Below the pieces are notes generated by a model. It was not told the DNA's origin and did no database searches. It saw only the letters and a list, made by a program, of their open reading frames with translations. Of a DNA stretch of 61,082 bases, positions 17,440-25,090 are shown piece by piece. Made by a program: the position numbers and the translations under genes. Position 1 is the first letter of the stretch. Each line of letters begins with the position of its first letter. The DNA lies in contig JALONV010000005.1 of the NCBI GenBank assembly GCA_025454755.1, positions 1-61,082 of the forward strand, read 5' to 3'. Origin of the DNA: Bacteroidales bacterium (GTDB lineage: Bacteria; Bacteroidota; Bacteroidia; Bacteroidales; VadinHA17).

Positions 17440-18852
17440 TCAGATCAGATTATTCTCTTTAAGGAGCCTGATGATCCTTTTTGAAAGGTGCGGACGCTGG
17501 AAAAACTCTATGAAATCATCAAAAAGGTCCTTATCCATTTCGATGGCCATCGACAGATGTTTATATGCCTTGTCGAGATTGCCAGACTGAATATAGAACG
17601 ATGCCAGAAGGTAATTAATTCCCGGGACATCTCCTGAAGCTTTATAGGCGTTTTCAAGATACGGAACGGCTCTTCCCGCAAGATCTTCCTTAAGGATAAT
17701 CTTGCCCAGGTCGAGCCAGACGTCATCGTAATAAGGATCAATTTTCAGGGCTTCCCTGAAGCACGACAATGAATTCTTGATTTCTCCCTTTACATAATGT
17801 GCCTTGCCGAGGAGGTACCAGTATTCAGGATTCTCGTCATCGAGACGTACGGCTTTTCTGAAGAAAATAAGGCTGTCATCAGGATTGCCTGTATTCAGCT
17901 CGATAACCCCAAGCCCGAACCATGGGTCGGCATATTCAGGAGAAAGTTCTATTGAGTCCTGATAGTATTTTTTTGCCAGTGCAACATCGCCTGTTCTTTC
18001 ATAACATTCAGCCAGGTAATTCATAGCCTCAAAGCTTTCAGGCTCATTCTCAAGATATTCATGATAAACAGGTATAGCCTCAGCACAGCGATCCAGGTTG
18101 CTGAGTATATTCCCTTTATTGAAAAGGGCAAATGTGTTCTGTGAGTTTATTGCCAGTGCATAGTCATATGCTTCCAGTGCTTTCAGAGACTGTTCGAGCT
18201 TGTTGTATATTATTCCAAGATTATACCATGCGCTGTCGGAGAAAGGGTCCTCCTCGAGGTATTTCAGATAGTACTCAACGCTGTTCTCGTAATCCTCTGC
18301 TTTTTCATAAGCATAAGCAAGGTCGTATAGATGTGCCTTGAATTCCGGTTCTTTCACGATCAGACGCAGAAGATATGGAATCACATGCTCATAATAGTTG
18401 AGGTTCTGAAGAACTGAAACTATTGAGAAAAGTATGTTAGCGGTATCATCCGCATCGAGAGACAATGCATAGTCAAACATTTTTCTGGCACCCTGGATAT
18501 CTCCGAGCATGCCCATTGCTGTACCCTTGGCAATATATATCTCGTGGTTGCCTGGTTCAATATTCTCAAGATGTTTTAGTATCTTGAGAGCTTCAACACC
18601 ACGTCCTTTATCCAGCATTACCCTTGCTTTGCGCAACTGTATTGAGACTGAATGAGGATGCTGTTTTGTAGCCAGGGCTGCAGCTTCAAAAGCTTTTGCC
18701 GGATTATTGCTTTCGATATAATAATCTATGATTGATTCAAATTCAATTACATCAAAGAAATAACTTTCATTATTTCTTTTCATCCTTTCAAATTTCTGAA
18801 CGGCCTGCTTCACTTCCTCTTCCCAGGAGAATCCGTATTTTTCCTCTTCCAT
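17440..18852 (-). CDS. Cytoplasmic tetratricopeptide-repeat protein
   Basis: A 470-aa protein made almost entirely of TPR units (for example AWYNLGIIYNKLEQSLKALEAYDYALAINS), with no signal peptide or membrane helix and a C-terminal LSKRIIRLLKENNLI. A function cannot be read from sequence; TPR arrays mediate protein-protein contacts. I set the start at ATG 18852 (MEEEKYGFSW). The TTG at 18873, giving seven more residues, overlaps the promoter -7 box TAATTTTG. The gene lies 27 nt upstream of comA and probably starts the TPR-comA-aroE operon, an order I recall from other Bacteroidota. Confidence 0.88.
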   Translation of the reverse strand: MEEEKYGFSWEEEVKQAVQKFERMKRNNESYFFDVIEFESIIDYYIESNNPAKAFEAAALATKQHPHSVSIQLRKARVMLDKGRGVEALKILKHLENIEPGNHEIYIAKGTAMGMLGDIQGARKMFDYALSLDADDTANILFSIVSVLQNLNYYEHVIPYLLRLIVKEPEFKAHLYDLAYAYEKAEDYENSVEYYLKYLEEDPFSDSAWYNLGIIYNKLEQSLKALEAYDYALAINSQNTFALFNKGNILSNLDRCAEAIPVYHEYLENEPESFEAMNYLAECYERTGDVALAKKYYQDSIELSPEYADPWFGLGVIELNTGNPDDSLIFFRKAVRLDDENPEYWYLLGKAHYVKGEIKNSLSCFREALKIDPYYDDVWLDLGKIILKEDLAGRAVPYLENAYKASGDVPGINYLLASFYIQSGNLDKAYKHLSMAIEMDKDLFDDFIEFFQRPHLSKRIIRLLKENNLI

Positions 18853-18870
18853 CACATATTCGGTATAACG

Positions 18871-18878
18871 CAAAATTA
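18871..18878 (-). promoter_or_regulatory. -7 element of the TPR-comA-aroE operon
   Basis: TAATTTTG on the minus strand matches TANNTTTG and ends 18 nt before the ATG at 18852. Confidence 0.6.
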
Positions 18879-19109
18879 ATACTAATTTTTACAAGGCTGA
18901 TTTGAGGGTTATCCAATTATCAACAATCATGTATTTTTTTAAACATCTGTATTTCAAATTGATACATGATCAAACAGGTATTTTATATATTTTTTTATTC
19001 CCTATACGCAACCTCCCGGGTTAAATATTCATCTTCCCTTTATATAAGAAGATTTAATTACCCTATACCCAATTTACCCTAGAATTAACCTAAATTCTAC
19101 CTCAGAGAA
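18879..19109. other. AT-rich divergent gap, no gene recognised
   Basis: With the flanking elements this is a gap of about 330 nt between divergent genes. It is AT-rich, with long T runs near 18993-19001. A 6-bp inverted repeat (19081-19086 with 19093-19098) and several CCCTA-type words (19003-19080) are visible. I see no ORF, tRNA or known RNA family. Confidence 0.5.
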
Positions 19110-19131
19110 ACCGGGCACCCACCCGGTTTTT
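19110..19131 (+). terminator. Terminator-like hairpin upstream of a lipoprotein gene
   Basis: A 6-bp GC-rich stem (ACCGGG/CCCGGT) with a 6-nt loop is followed by five T on the plus strand. It precedes the downstream promoter, and no plus-strand gene lies upstream, so it may end an unannotated small transcript or isolate the promoter. Confidence 0.45.
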
Positions 19132-19150
19132 CATTTGATACTAATTTTAA

Positions 19151-19158
19151 TATCTTTG
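19151..19158 (+). promoter_or_regulatory. Promoter -7 element of the propeller lipoprotein gene
   Basis: TATCTTTG matches TANNTTTG, 28 nt upstream of the ATG at 19187. TTTG at 19134-19137 is closer than the usual 19-21 nt, so the -33 element is unclear. Confidence 0.6.
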
Positions 19159-19186
19159 CGTTAATACCTTTGTTTATCTGCTTATC

Positions 19187-20200
19187 ATGAAGAAATCATC
19201 ACTAATAACCGGCTCTCTGTTTGTAACCTGGATGCTGATTATTGCCTTTAGCATTACATCGTGCAAAAAGGATGATAATCCGATAAAATTTCCCAAAGGA
19301 ACTATTCCGGATACTACGACCACAGCACTAGCAGATCTTAATTCAGCCTATGATGATTATAATCTTAGCCTGTACCAGTTATATGACAGTTATGGTCTGA
19401 TCTTTTCCAGCAACAGGGGCAGCAGCGGAGGTCAGTTCGACCTTGAGCAGGGTGCCGTTTCCTTTATCTGGGATCAAACCAATGGCACTTTCGGATTTGG
19501 ATCGGGTGAAACCTCAGATATATTCCTGAGCGCACTTACAAACCAGGCAAATACCTCAGGCAATGATTTCGGACCGTACACCTTCTTCAGCACAGTTGAC
19601 GGTTATAACTATCTGATGCTATCGTCGGAGAATACATCCGGCGACCTTGATTTCTATTTCTTGAAATACTTGCCAAAAATAAACAATGACCTCCCCGTCA
19701 TTACAGGTCCTTTTGCTGCCACTCTTCTAAACAGCTCAAGCGATGATGCTTACATCAGCTTTGACACAAACAGGGATACTGCTTACTATTCTTCCAATGT
19801 CAGCGGAAACTTTAATATTTATCTGAAGCAGAGGCCAGCGGAGACAAGTATGGTCACATGGCTTGGGGGAAGCTATTCTGCTGGCACCCCTGTTGACAGT
19901 CTTAACAGCAACGATGAAGACAAATGTCCATTTGTTTTGAATAAGGTGATGGCCTTCGCCTCAGACCGTGCCGGAGGCTTTGGCGGATTTGATCTCTATT
20001 ACGCCATATACAAACATGGAAAATGGAGCACTCCGGTTAATTTCGGACCGGATATAAATACCGCCTACAATGAATACAGACCTATAATAGAAAATCCTGA
20101 CAATTATACAAACACCCTGCTTATGTTTTCATCTGACAGGCCCGGCGGGAAAGGCAGATATGACATCTACTTCAGAGGTGTCACAATTGAATCAGAGTAA
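19187..20200 (+). CDS. Lipoprotein with WD40-like (PD40) beta-propeller repeats
   Basis: A 337-aa lipoprotein with a signal peptide and lipobox ending at Cys26 (SITSC-KKDD). The body contains propeller-type repeats: IFSSNRGSSGGQFDLE, DTNRDTAYYSSNVSGNFNIY, AFASDRAGGFGGFDLYYA and MFSSDRPGGKGRYDIYF. The SDRxGGxGxxDIY pattern is that of PD40/TolB-like blades, common in Bacteroidota next to OmpA-type domains, but no OmpA domain is present here. It is probably anchored in the outer membrane or periplasm; function unknown. It converges on folD with a short gap holding a 12-bp tandem duplication that includes its own stop codon. Confidence 0.85.
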   Translation: MKKSSLITGSLFVTWMLIIAFSITSCKKDDNPIKFPKGTIPDTTTTALADLNSAYDDYNLSLYQLYDSYGLIFSSNRGSSGGQFDLEQGAVSFIWDQTNGTFGFGSGETSDIFLSALTNQANTSGNDFGPYTFFSTVDGYNYLMLSSENTSGDLDFYFLKYLPKINNDLPVITGPFAATLLNSSSDDAYISFDTNRDTAYYSSNVSGNFNIYLKQRPAETSMVTWLGGSYSAGTPVDSLNSNDEDKCPFVLNKVMAFASDRAGGFGGFDLYYAIYKHGKWSTPVNFGPDINTAYNEYRPIIENPDNYTNTLLMFSSDRPGGKGRYDIYFRGVTIESE

Positions 20201-20218
20201 GAGTGAGAGTAAGAGTGA
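20195..20218. repeat. 12-bp tandem duplication spanning a stop codon
   Basis: GAGTAAGAGTGA occurs twice in tandem and contains the TAA stop of the propeller lipoprotein gene; degenerate GAGT words continue to about 20226. Confidence 0.8.
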
Positions 20219-20244
20219 GTGCGAGTCTGATTATGAAGATCTGC

Positions 20245-21117
20245 TTAACGTCTCTGTTTTGCCGCCATCAGAGTATTCCGCAGAAGTGAGACTCTTGTCA
20301 TGGGTCCTACACCACCCGGCACGGGGGTGATGAATGAGCATTTTGGGGCTACATGTTCAAAATCGACGTCGCCGGCAAGCCTGAAACCGGTTTTTGTTTC
20401 CGGCGCACTGATTCGAGTTGTGCCAACATCGATCACTACAGCTCCTTCCTTTACCATATCAGCTTTTACGAAACCCGGAGATCCTATGGCGGCTATGATT
20501 ATATCAACTCGCCCAACTATGCCTGCAATATCTCTTGTCCTGCTGTGAACAACCGTTACGGTAGCATCGACACCCTTTCGTGAAAGCAGAATGCTCACCG
20601 GACGACCGACTATATTGCTTCTTCCTATCACCACGCAGTTCCTGCCCGCAGTCTCAATCCTGTATCTTTTAATAAGCTCCATTATTCCATACGGAGTTGC
20701 AGGAAGGAATCCATCAAGTCCTATGACCATTCTTCCAAGGTTCACCGGGTGAAAACCATCGGCATCCTTCGAAGGATCTATCGATTCGATTACCCTGTTC
20801 CCGGAAATATGTTCCGGAAGAGGCAGTTGAACAATGAAACCGTCGATATCATCGTCGTTGTTGAATTCGGTGATCTTATCGAGAAGCACCTTTTCACTGG
20901 TATTTTTTTCGAATCTCACCAGGGTGGACCTGAAGCCGACTTCTTCACAATCCCTGATTTTGTTGGCAACATAAGTCTGGCTGGATGGATCGTTCCCTAC
21001 CAATATGGCAGCCAGGTGAGGAACCATTAGTCCTCCATTCTGCATCCTCTTTACCTCATCAGCAATTTCACGCTTGATGTCGGATGCGATTTTCTTACCG
21101 TCGATGATAGTGTACAT
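20245..21117 (-). CDS. folD: Methylenetetrahydrofolate dehydrogenase / cyclohydrolase
   Basis: FolD oxidises 5,10-methylene-THF to methenyl-THF and hydrolyses it to 10-formyl-THF. Signatures are present: TYVANKIRDCEEVG with the catalytic lysine, VQLPLPEHI, DADGFHPVNLG, the NADP site VVIGRSNIVGRPVS, and PVPGGVGPMT at the C-terminus. The 290-aa length is normal. It lies just downstream of ffh on the minus strand (8-nt gap), so the two are probably co-transcribed. Confidence 0.96.
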   Translation of the reverse strand: MYTIIDGKKIASDIKREIADEVKRMQNGGLMVPHLAAILVGNDPSSQTYVANKIRDCEEVGFRSTLVRFEKNTSEKVLLDKITEFNNDDDIDGFIVQLPLPEHISGNRVIESIDPSKDADGFHPVNLGRMVIGLDGFLPATPYGIMELIKRYRIETAGRNCVVIGRSNIVGRPVSILLSRKGVDATVTVVHSRTRDIAGIVGRVDIIIAAIGSPGFVKADMVKEGAVVIDVGTTRISAPETKTGFRLAGDVDFEHVAPKCSFITPVPGGVGPMTRVSLLRNTLMAAKQRR

Positions 21118-21125
21118 ATAATGGA

Positions 21126-22445
21126 TTATCTTCTTCCCATCAATCGCGCAGCATTGCCGCTTTTTGTCATCATCTTCATCATCTTCCTGGTCTCGTCAAA
21201 CTGTTTAAGAAGCTTGTTGACCTCCTGCACCGTAGTGCCGCTCCCCATTGCTATCCTCTTGCGCCTGCTGCCGTTGAGAACTACAGGATTTAATCTTTCC
21301 CCGGGTGTCATGCTTTTAATTATAGCCTCGATGTTTTTAAATGCATTATCATCAATATCAAGGTCTTTCACCGCTTTCCCGACACCAGGTATCATGGCCA
21401 TCAGATCCTTGACATTGCCCATTTTCTTTATCTGCTGGATCTGTGAAATAAAATCGTTAAAATCGAACTGATCCTTTGCGATCTTTTTCTGGAGTTTCCT
21501 TGCTTCTTCAGAATCGAATTGTTCCTGTGCTTTTTCAACAAGAGAAACGATATCGCCCATTCCGAGGATCCTGTCGGCCATCCTGACAGGGTAAAATATG
21601 TCGATGGCATCAAGCTTCTCCCCTGAGCTAACAAATTTAATTGGCTTGCTCACGACAGAGCGTATCGAAAGTGCAGCGCCACCTCTTGTATCACCGTCAA
21701 GCTTTGTCAGAACCACGCCGTCAAAGTCGAGCCTGTCGTTGAATTCCTTTGCAGTATTTACTGCATCCTGTCCTGTCATGGAATCCACGACAAAGAGTAT
21801 CTCATGAGGATTTACAGCATTTTTAATTGAGGATATTTCTTTCATCATCTCCTCATCAACTGCAAGGCGGCCGGCTGTATCAATAATCACAACGTCGTTG
21901 CCTTTCATCTTTGCCTCTCTCACGGCATTTTTTGCTATCTGTACAGGATTGAGGTTTCCATCCTCGATATATACAGGAACTTCAGCCTGTGCTGCGATTA
22001 TCTTAAGCTGTTCGATAGCTGCCGGCCTGTACACGTCGCCTGCGACAAGGATAGGATTCTTGCTTCTTCTGGTCTTTACCCACTTTGCCAGCTTTCCGCT
22101 GAAAGTAGTTTTTCCTGAACCCTGAAGACCTGCAATGAGAATGATTGCAGGGTTGACCTTAATATTAATGTCGGTTTTGTCACCCCCCATCAGCTCTGCA
22201 AGCTCATCATGGACAATCTTAACCATCATCTGTGAAGGATTGACCGATTTGAGAACCTCCTGCCCCAGAGCTTTGGTTTTGACAGTGTCGGTGAATTGTT
22301 TTGCTATTTTGAAGTTTACGTCTGCATCAAGCAGTGCCCTCCGTACCTCTTTAAGTGTTTCGGCGATATTAATCTCCGATATCCTCCCCTGTCCTTTAAG
22401 AATCTTAAAGGATTTCTCCAGCCTTTCACTTAAATTCTCAAACAT
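21126..22445 (-). CDS. ffh: Signal recognition particle protein Ffh
   Basis: Ffh binds signal sequences and the SRP RNA and delivers ribosomes to FtsY. The 439-aa protein has an N domain (MFENLSERLEKSFKILKGQG), a GTPase domain with G1 GLQGSGKTT (about 106-114), DTAGRLAVDEEMM and TKLDGDTRGGAAL, and a C-terminal methionine-rich M domain. I place the start at ATG 22445. A longer frame to 22562 would add 39 residues encoded by an intergenic micro-tandem repeat and the argS 3' end, which no Ffh has. The order argS-ffh-folD on one strand suggests one transcript. Confidence 0.96.
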   Translation of the reverse strand: MFENLSERLEKSFKILKGQGRISEINIAETLKEVRRALLDADVNFKIAKQFTDTVKTKALGQEVLKSVNPSQMMVKIVHDELAELMGGDKTDINIKVNPAIILIAGLQGSGKTTFSGKLAKWVKTRRSKNPILVAGDVYRPAAIEQLKIIAAQAEVPVYIEDGNLNPVQIAKNAVREAKMKGNDVVIIDTAGRLAVDEEMMKEISSIKNAVNPHEILFVVDSMTGQDAVNTAKEFNDRLDFDGVVLTKLDGDTRGGAALSIRSVVSKPIKFVSSGEKLDAIDIFYPVRMADRILGMGDIVSLVEKAQEQFDSEEARKLQKKIAKDQFDFNDFISQIQQIKKMGNVKDLMAMIPGVGKAVKDLDIDDNAFKNIEAIIKSMTPGERLNPVVLNGSRRKRIAMGSGTTVQEVNKLLKQFDETRKMMKMMTKSGNAARLMGRR

Positions 22446-22492
22446 GGAATAATCAAAATTTATATAATTATTAAAAATATTCGGTCTGCGGT

Positions 22493-22527
22493 CTTCCGTC
22501 TTCCGTCTTCCGTCTTCTGTCTTCCCT
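22493..22527. repeat. 7-bp tandem repeat CTTCCGT, five units
   Basis: Five consecutive 7-bp units (three exact, two with one change) fill the gap between argS and ffh and touch the argS stop codon. In one frame it reads as a low-complexity extension of Ffh; this is not coding. Confidence 0.85.
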
Positions 22528-24316
22528 ACATTCTTTCCGGCATCTCGATCCCAAGGAGCCACATTCCTTTGCTCAGGACCTCGCTTGTGACTTTGGAGAG
22601 GGCCATTCGCAGGTTCCGTGTTGCAGGATCAGATTCTCCCAGAATGCTGAAATCATGATAGAACTGGTTGTATTCCTTTGCGAGATCGTAGCAATAGTTT
22701 GCCAGGAGGGCCGGACTGTAAATCGAGGCGGCCTCGTCTACTGTCTGGGTGAATCTCCGGAGAAGCTTTATCATAGCAATCTCTTTTTCTCCAGCCCTGG
22801 CTTTACCCAGAAGCCCGGGATCATATTCAATTCCTGTCTGTTCCGCCTTTCTGAACACTGATTTGATACGCGCATATGTATACTGAATAAAAGGACCGGT
22901 GTTGCCGTTGAAATCAATGGACTCGGCAGGATTAAAAGTCATATTCTTCTTTGGATCAACCTTGAGAATAAAATATTTGAGAGCGCCGAGCCCTATTTTC
23001 CTGAATATTTCTTCCTTTTCCACACCTGAATACTCTGACAGTTTGCCGAGCTCCAGTGATACTTCCCGGGCAGTCTCTTTCATTTCGACAATAAGGTCAT
23101 CGGCATCTACTACAGTACCTTCGCGCGATTTCATCTTTCCTTCGGGCAGCTCAACCATTCCATATGAGAAATGGAACAGGCCGTTTGACCATCTATATCC
23201 CATTCTCCTGAGCACTGCCTTAAGAACCTGGAAATGATAGTTTTGCTCATTTCCGACCACATAGAGGCATCTGCTAAATCCATATTCCTCCTGGCGAAGT
23301 ACAGCTGTGCCAAGATCCTGTGTCATATATACTGCTGTTCCGTCATTGCGAAGAAGAAGCTTCTGATCGAGTCCTTCCCCGCTAAGGTCAACCCAGATAG
23401 AACTATCGTCGTGCGTGTACAGTATTTTAATATCAAGAGCTTTAAGTACAATTTCGCGGCCGATCTTATATGTATCAGACTCATAATATATTTTATCAAA
23501 GTCGACACCGAGCGTCCTGTATGTCTCGTCAAATCCGGCATATACCCATGAGTTCATCATCCTCCAGAGTTCCATCACTTCTTTTTCACCGGCTTCCCAC
23601 TTTACCAGCATGTCCCTGGCCTCTTTCATTAGTGGGGCCGAGTTCCTGGCTTCTTCTTCCTGCATCCCTTTATTCACCAGCGCTTCAATCTGCTGCTTAT
23701 ATTCTTTCTCGAAGATGACATAATATTTCCCGACAAGATGGTCTCCCTTCATTCCAGATGATTCAGGAGTTTCCCCGTTTCCGTACTTTTGCCATGCGAG
23801 CATCGATTTGCAGATATGTATGCCCCTGTCGTTTACAATATTGGTTTTGATGACTTTATGTCCGCAGGCTGATAATATCCTGTAAAGAGAAAAACCCAGC
23901 AGGTTGTTCCTGATATGTCCCAGGTGCAACGGTTTATTTGTGTTTGGAGAAGAGTATTCAACCAGAATGACTTCAGGATCAGGAACACGGCATTTTGCCA
24001 GAAGATCGCTTTGCGAAGCCATTTCGGAGAAGAATCCTGTCCACCATTTTCCAGATATTTCCAGGTTAAGGAATCCTTTTATGACGTTAAAACCTGAAAT
24101 AGCCGGGAAAGTAGATACAAGATGATTTCCAATGGTCTCTCCTGTCTTCTCAGGAGTATTTTTTGAAAATCGCAGAAGAGGAAATACAACAAGAGTGAAG
24201 TCGCCTTTGAAATCTTTTCTTGTCACCTGTATCTGGATAAGATCATTATTAACATCGCTGTTGTAGAGAACTTTAATCGCTTCCCTGATCTTTCCCTTCA
24301 GTATTCTCTCCATCAT
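22526..24316 (-). CDS. argS: Arginyl-tRNA synthetase
   Basis: Class I aminoacyl-tRNA synthetase that charges tRNA-Arg. Visible: the N-terminal Add-1 domain, the HIGH motif in SPNTNKPLHLGHIRNN (131-134), the KMSKS-equivalent KMKSREGTVVDADDL, and a C-terminal DALR anticodon-binding domain ending in LLGIEMPERM. The 596-aa length is normal. A promoter element lies 17 nt upstream of the start. The next gene is ffh. Confidence 0.96.
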   Translation of the reverse strand: MMERILKGKIREAIKVLYNSDVNNDLIQIQVTRKDFKGDFTLVVFPLLRFSKNTPEKTGETIGNHLVSTFPAISGFNVIKGFLNLEISGKWWTGFFSEMASQSDLLAKCRVPDPEVILVEYSSPNTNKPLHLGHIRNNLLGFSLYRILSACGHKVIKTNIVNDRGIHICKSMLAWQKYGNGETPESSGMKGDHLVGKYYVIFEKEYKQQIEALVNKGMQEEEARNSAPLMKEARDMLVKWEAGEKEVMELWRMMNSWVYAGFDETYRTLGVDFDKIYYESDTYKIGREIVLKALDIKILYTHDDSSIWVDLSGEGLDQKLLLRNDGTAVYMTQDLGTAVLRQEEYGFSRCLYVVGNEQNYHFQVLKAVLRRMGYRWSNGLFHFSYGMVELPEGKMKSREGTVVDADDLIVEMKETAREVSLELGKLSEYSGVEKEEIFRKIGLGALKYFILKVDPKKNMTFNPAESIDFNGNTGPFIQYTYARIKSVFRKAEQTGIEYDPGLLGKARAGEKEIAMIKLLRRFTQTVDEAASIYSPALLANYCYDLAKEYNQFYHDFSILGESDPATRNLRMALSKVTSEVLSKGMWLLGIEMPERM

Positions 24317-24333
24317 ATCTCGAATTTCAGCGG

Positions 24334-24341
24334 CAAAGATA
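24334..24341 (-). promoter_or_regulatory. argS promoter -7 element
   Basis: TATCTTTG on the minus strand matches TANNTTTG and ends 17 nt upstream of the argS start codon. Confidence 0.65.
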
Positions 24342-24572
24342 ATATTTTAAAACATTGACCTGCACAAAACAGAATCAAAAACCTGATAGCTCAAAAAGTG
24401 TAAGAAATCATTCATTTATGCAAACAGCTCAAAATATTTGACTATTGCACAAATATTATTGATGAAGAATTGTTGAAGAATTATCTAATTGTAAAAAAGA
24501 GTCTTAATTTTATATTGAATTTTTACAAGTCATATATACACATAGATTCGATAAGAGGTGGAACCAAAAACC

Positions 24573-25013
24573 ATGTTTATTGAGCCAACCAGCAAAACCC
24601 CTCAGATTGATCTGAATCATTTGACGGGGGAGCTGATTTTTTCAGGCAAATCGATACCGGAGAACGCTGCCGATCTTTACGACAAAGTCCTGAAATGGGT
24701 TACACAATACATTACTACTCCGCGACAGATAACCAATTTACGTCTGAACCTTGAGTATTTTAACACTGCCTCATCAATCTGGCTGGCCAAGATTGTCAAA
24801 ACTCTCTGTTCCATCAAGGAAGCAGAGAATACGCTAATGATCCACCTTTATTTCAATATTGAAGAATTCGACAGTATGGAGGTTGAGGATCTGAAGGACA
24901 ACCTCAGCCCTGTTATCGACATGATCGGTACTCCTGTTGTCAGCATAGGGATCAAAATCTACGCTACTGGTGACAATGGAGAGATCCTTAAAGAATCGAT
25001 GGTTCTGGTATAA
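24573..25013 (+). CDS. SiaC-family (DUF1987) regulatory phosphoprotein
   Basis: A 146-aa protein matching the DUF1987/SiaC family: MFIEPTSKTPQIDLNHLTGELIFSGKSIPENA, then YDKVLKWVTQYI, LRLNLEYFNTASSIWLAKIVKTL and a C-terminal acidic half. In Pseudomonas, SiaC is switched by phosphorylation (kinase SiaB, phosphatase SiaA) and binds a diguanylate cyclase. No SiaA, SiaB or GGDEF gene is nearby, so its partner here is unknown. I prefer ATG 24573, 12 nt after AGAGGTGG, over the in-frame GTG at 24558, which overlaps that purine tract. Confidence 0.85.
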   Translation: MFIEPTSKTPQIDLNHLTGELIFSGKSIPENAADLYDKVLKWVTQYITTPRQITNLRLNLEYFNTASSIWLAKIVKTLCSIKEAENTLMIHLYFNIEEFDSMEVEDLKDNLSPVIDMIGTPVVSIGIKIYATGDNGEILKESMVLV

Positions 25014-25090
25014 GACTCAACAAATCCAGTCAATCATATTTTTCTTCATTTTTTTGGCATAACTTTATTACGCTCAAAATATGTTTTGTC

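Noticed and set aside
22446-22562. N-terminal extension of Ffh by 39 residues
   Set aside because: It is encoded by a 7-bp tandem repeat and the end of argS; the conserved Ffh start is MFENLSERL.
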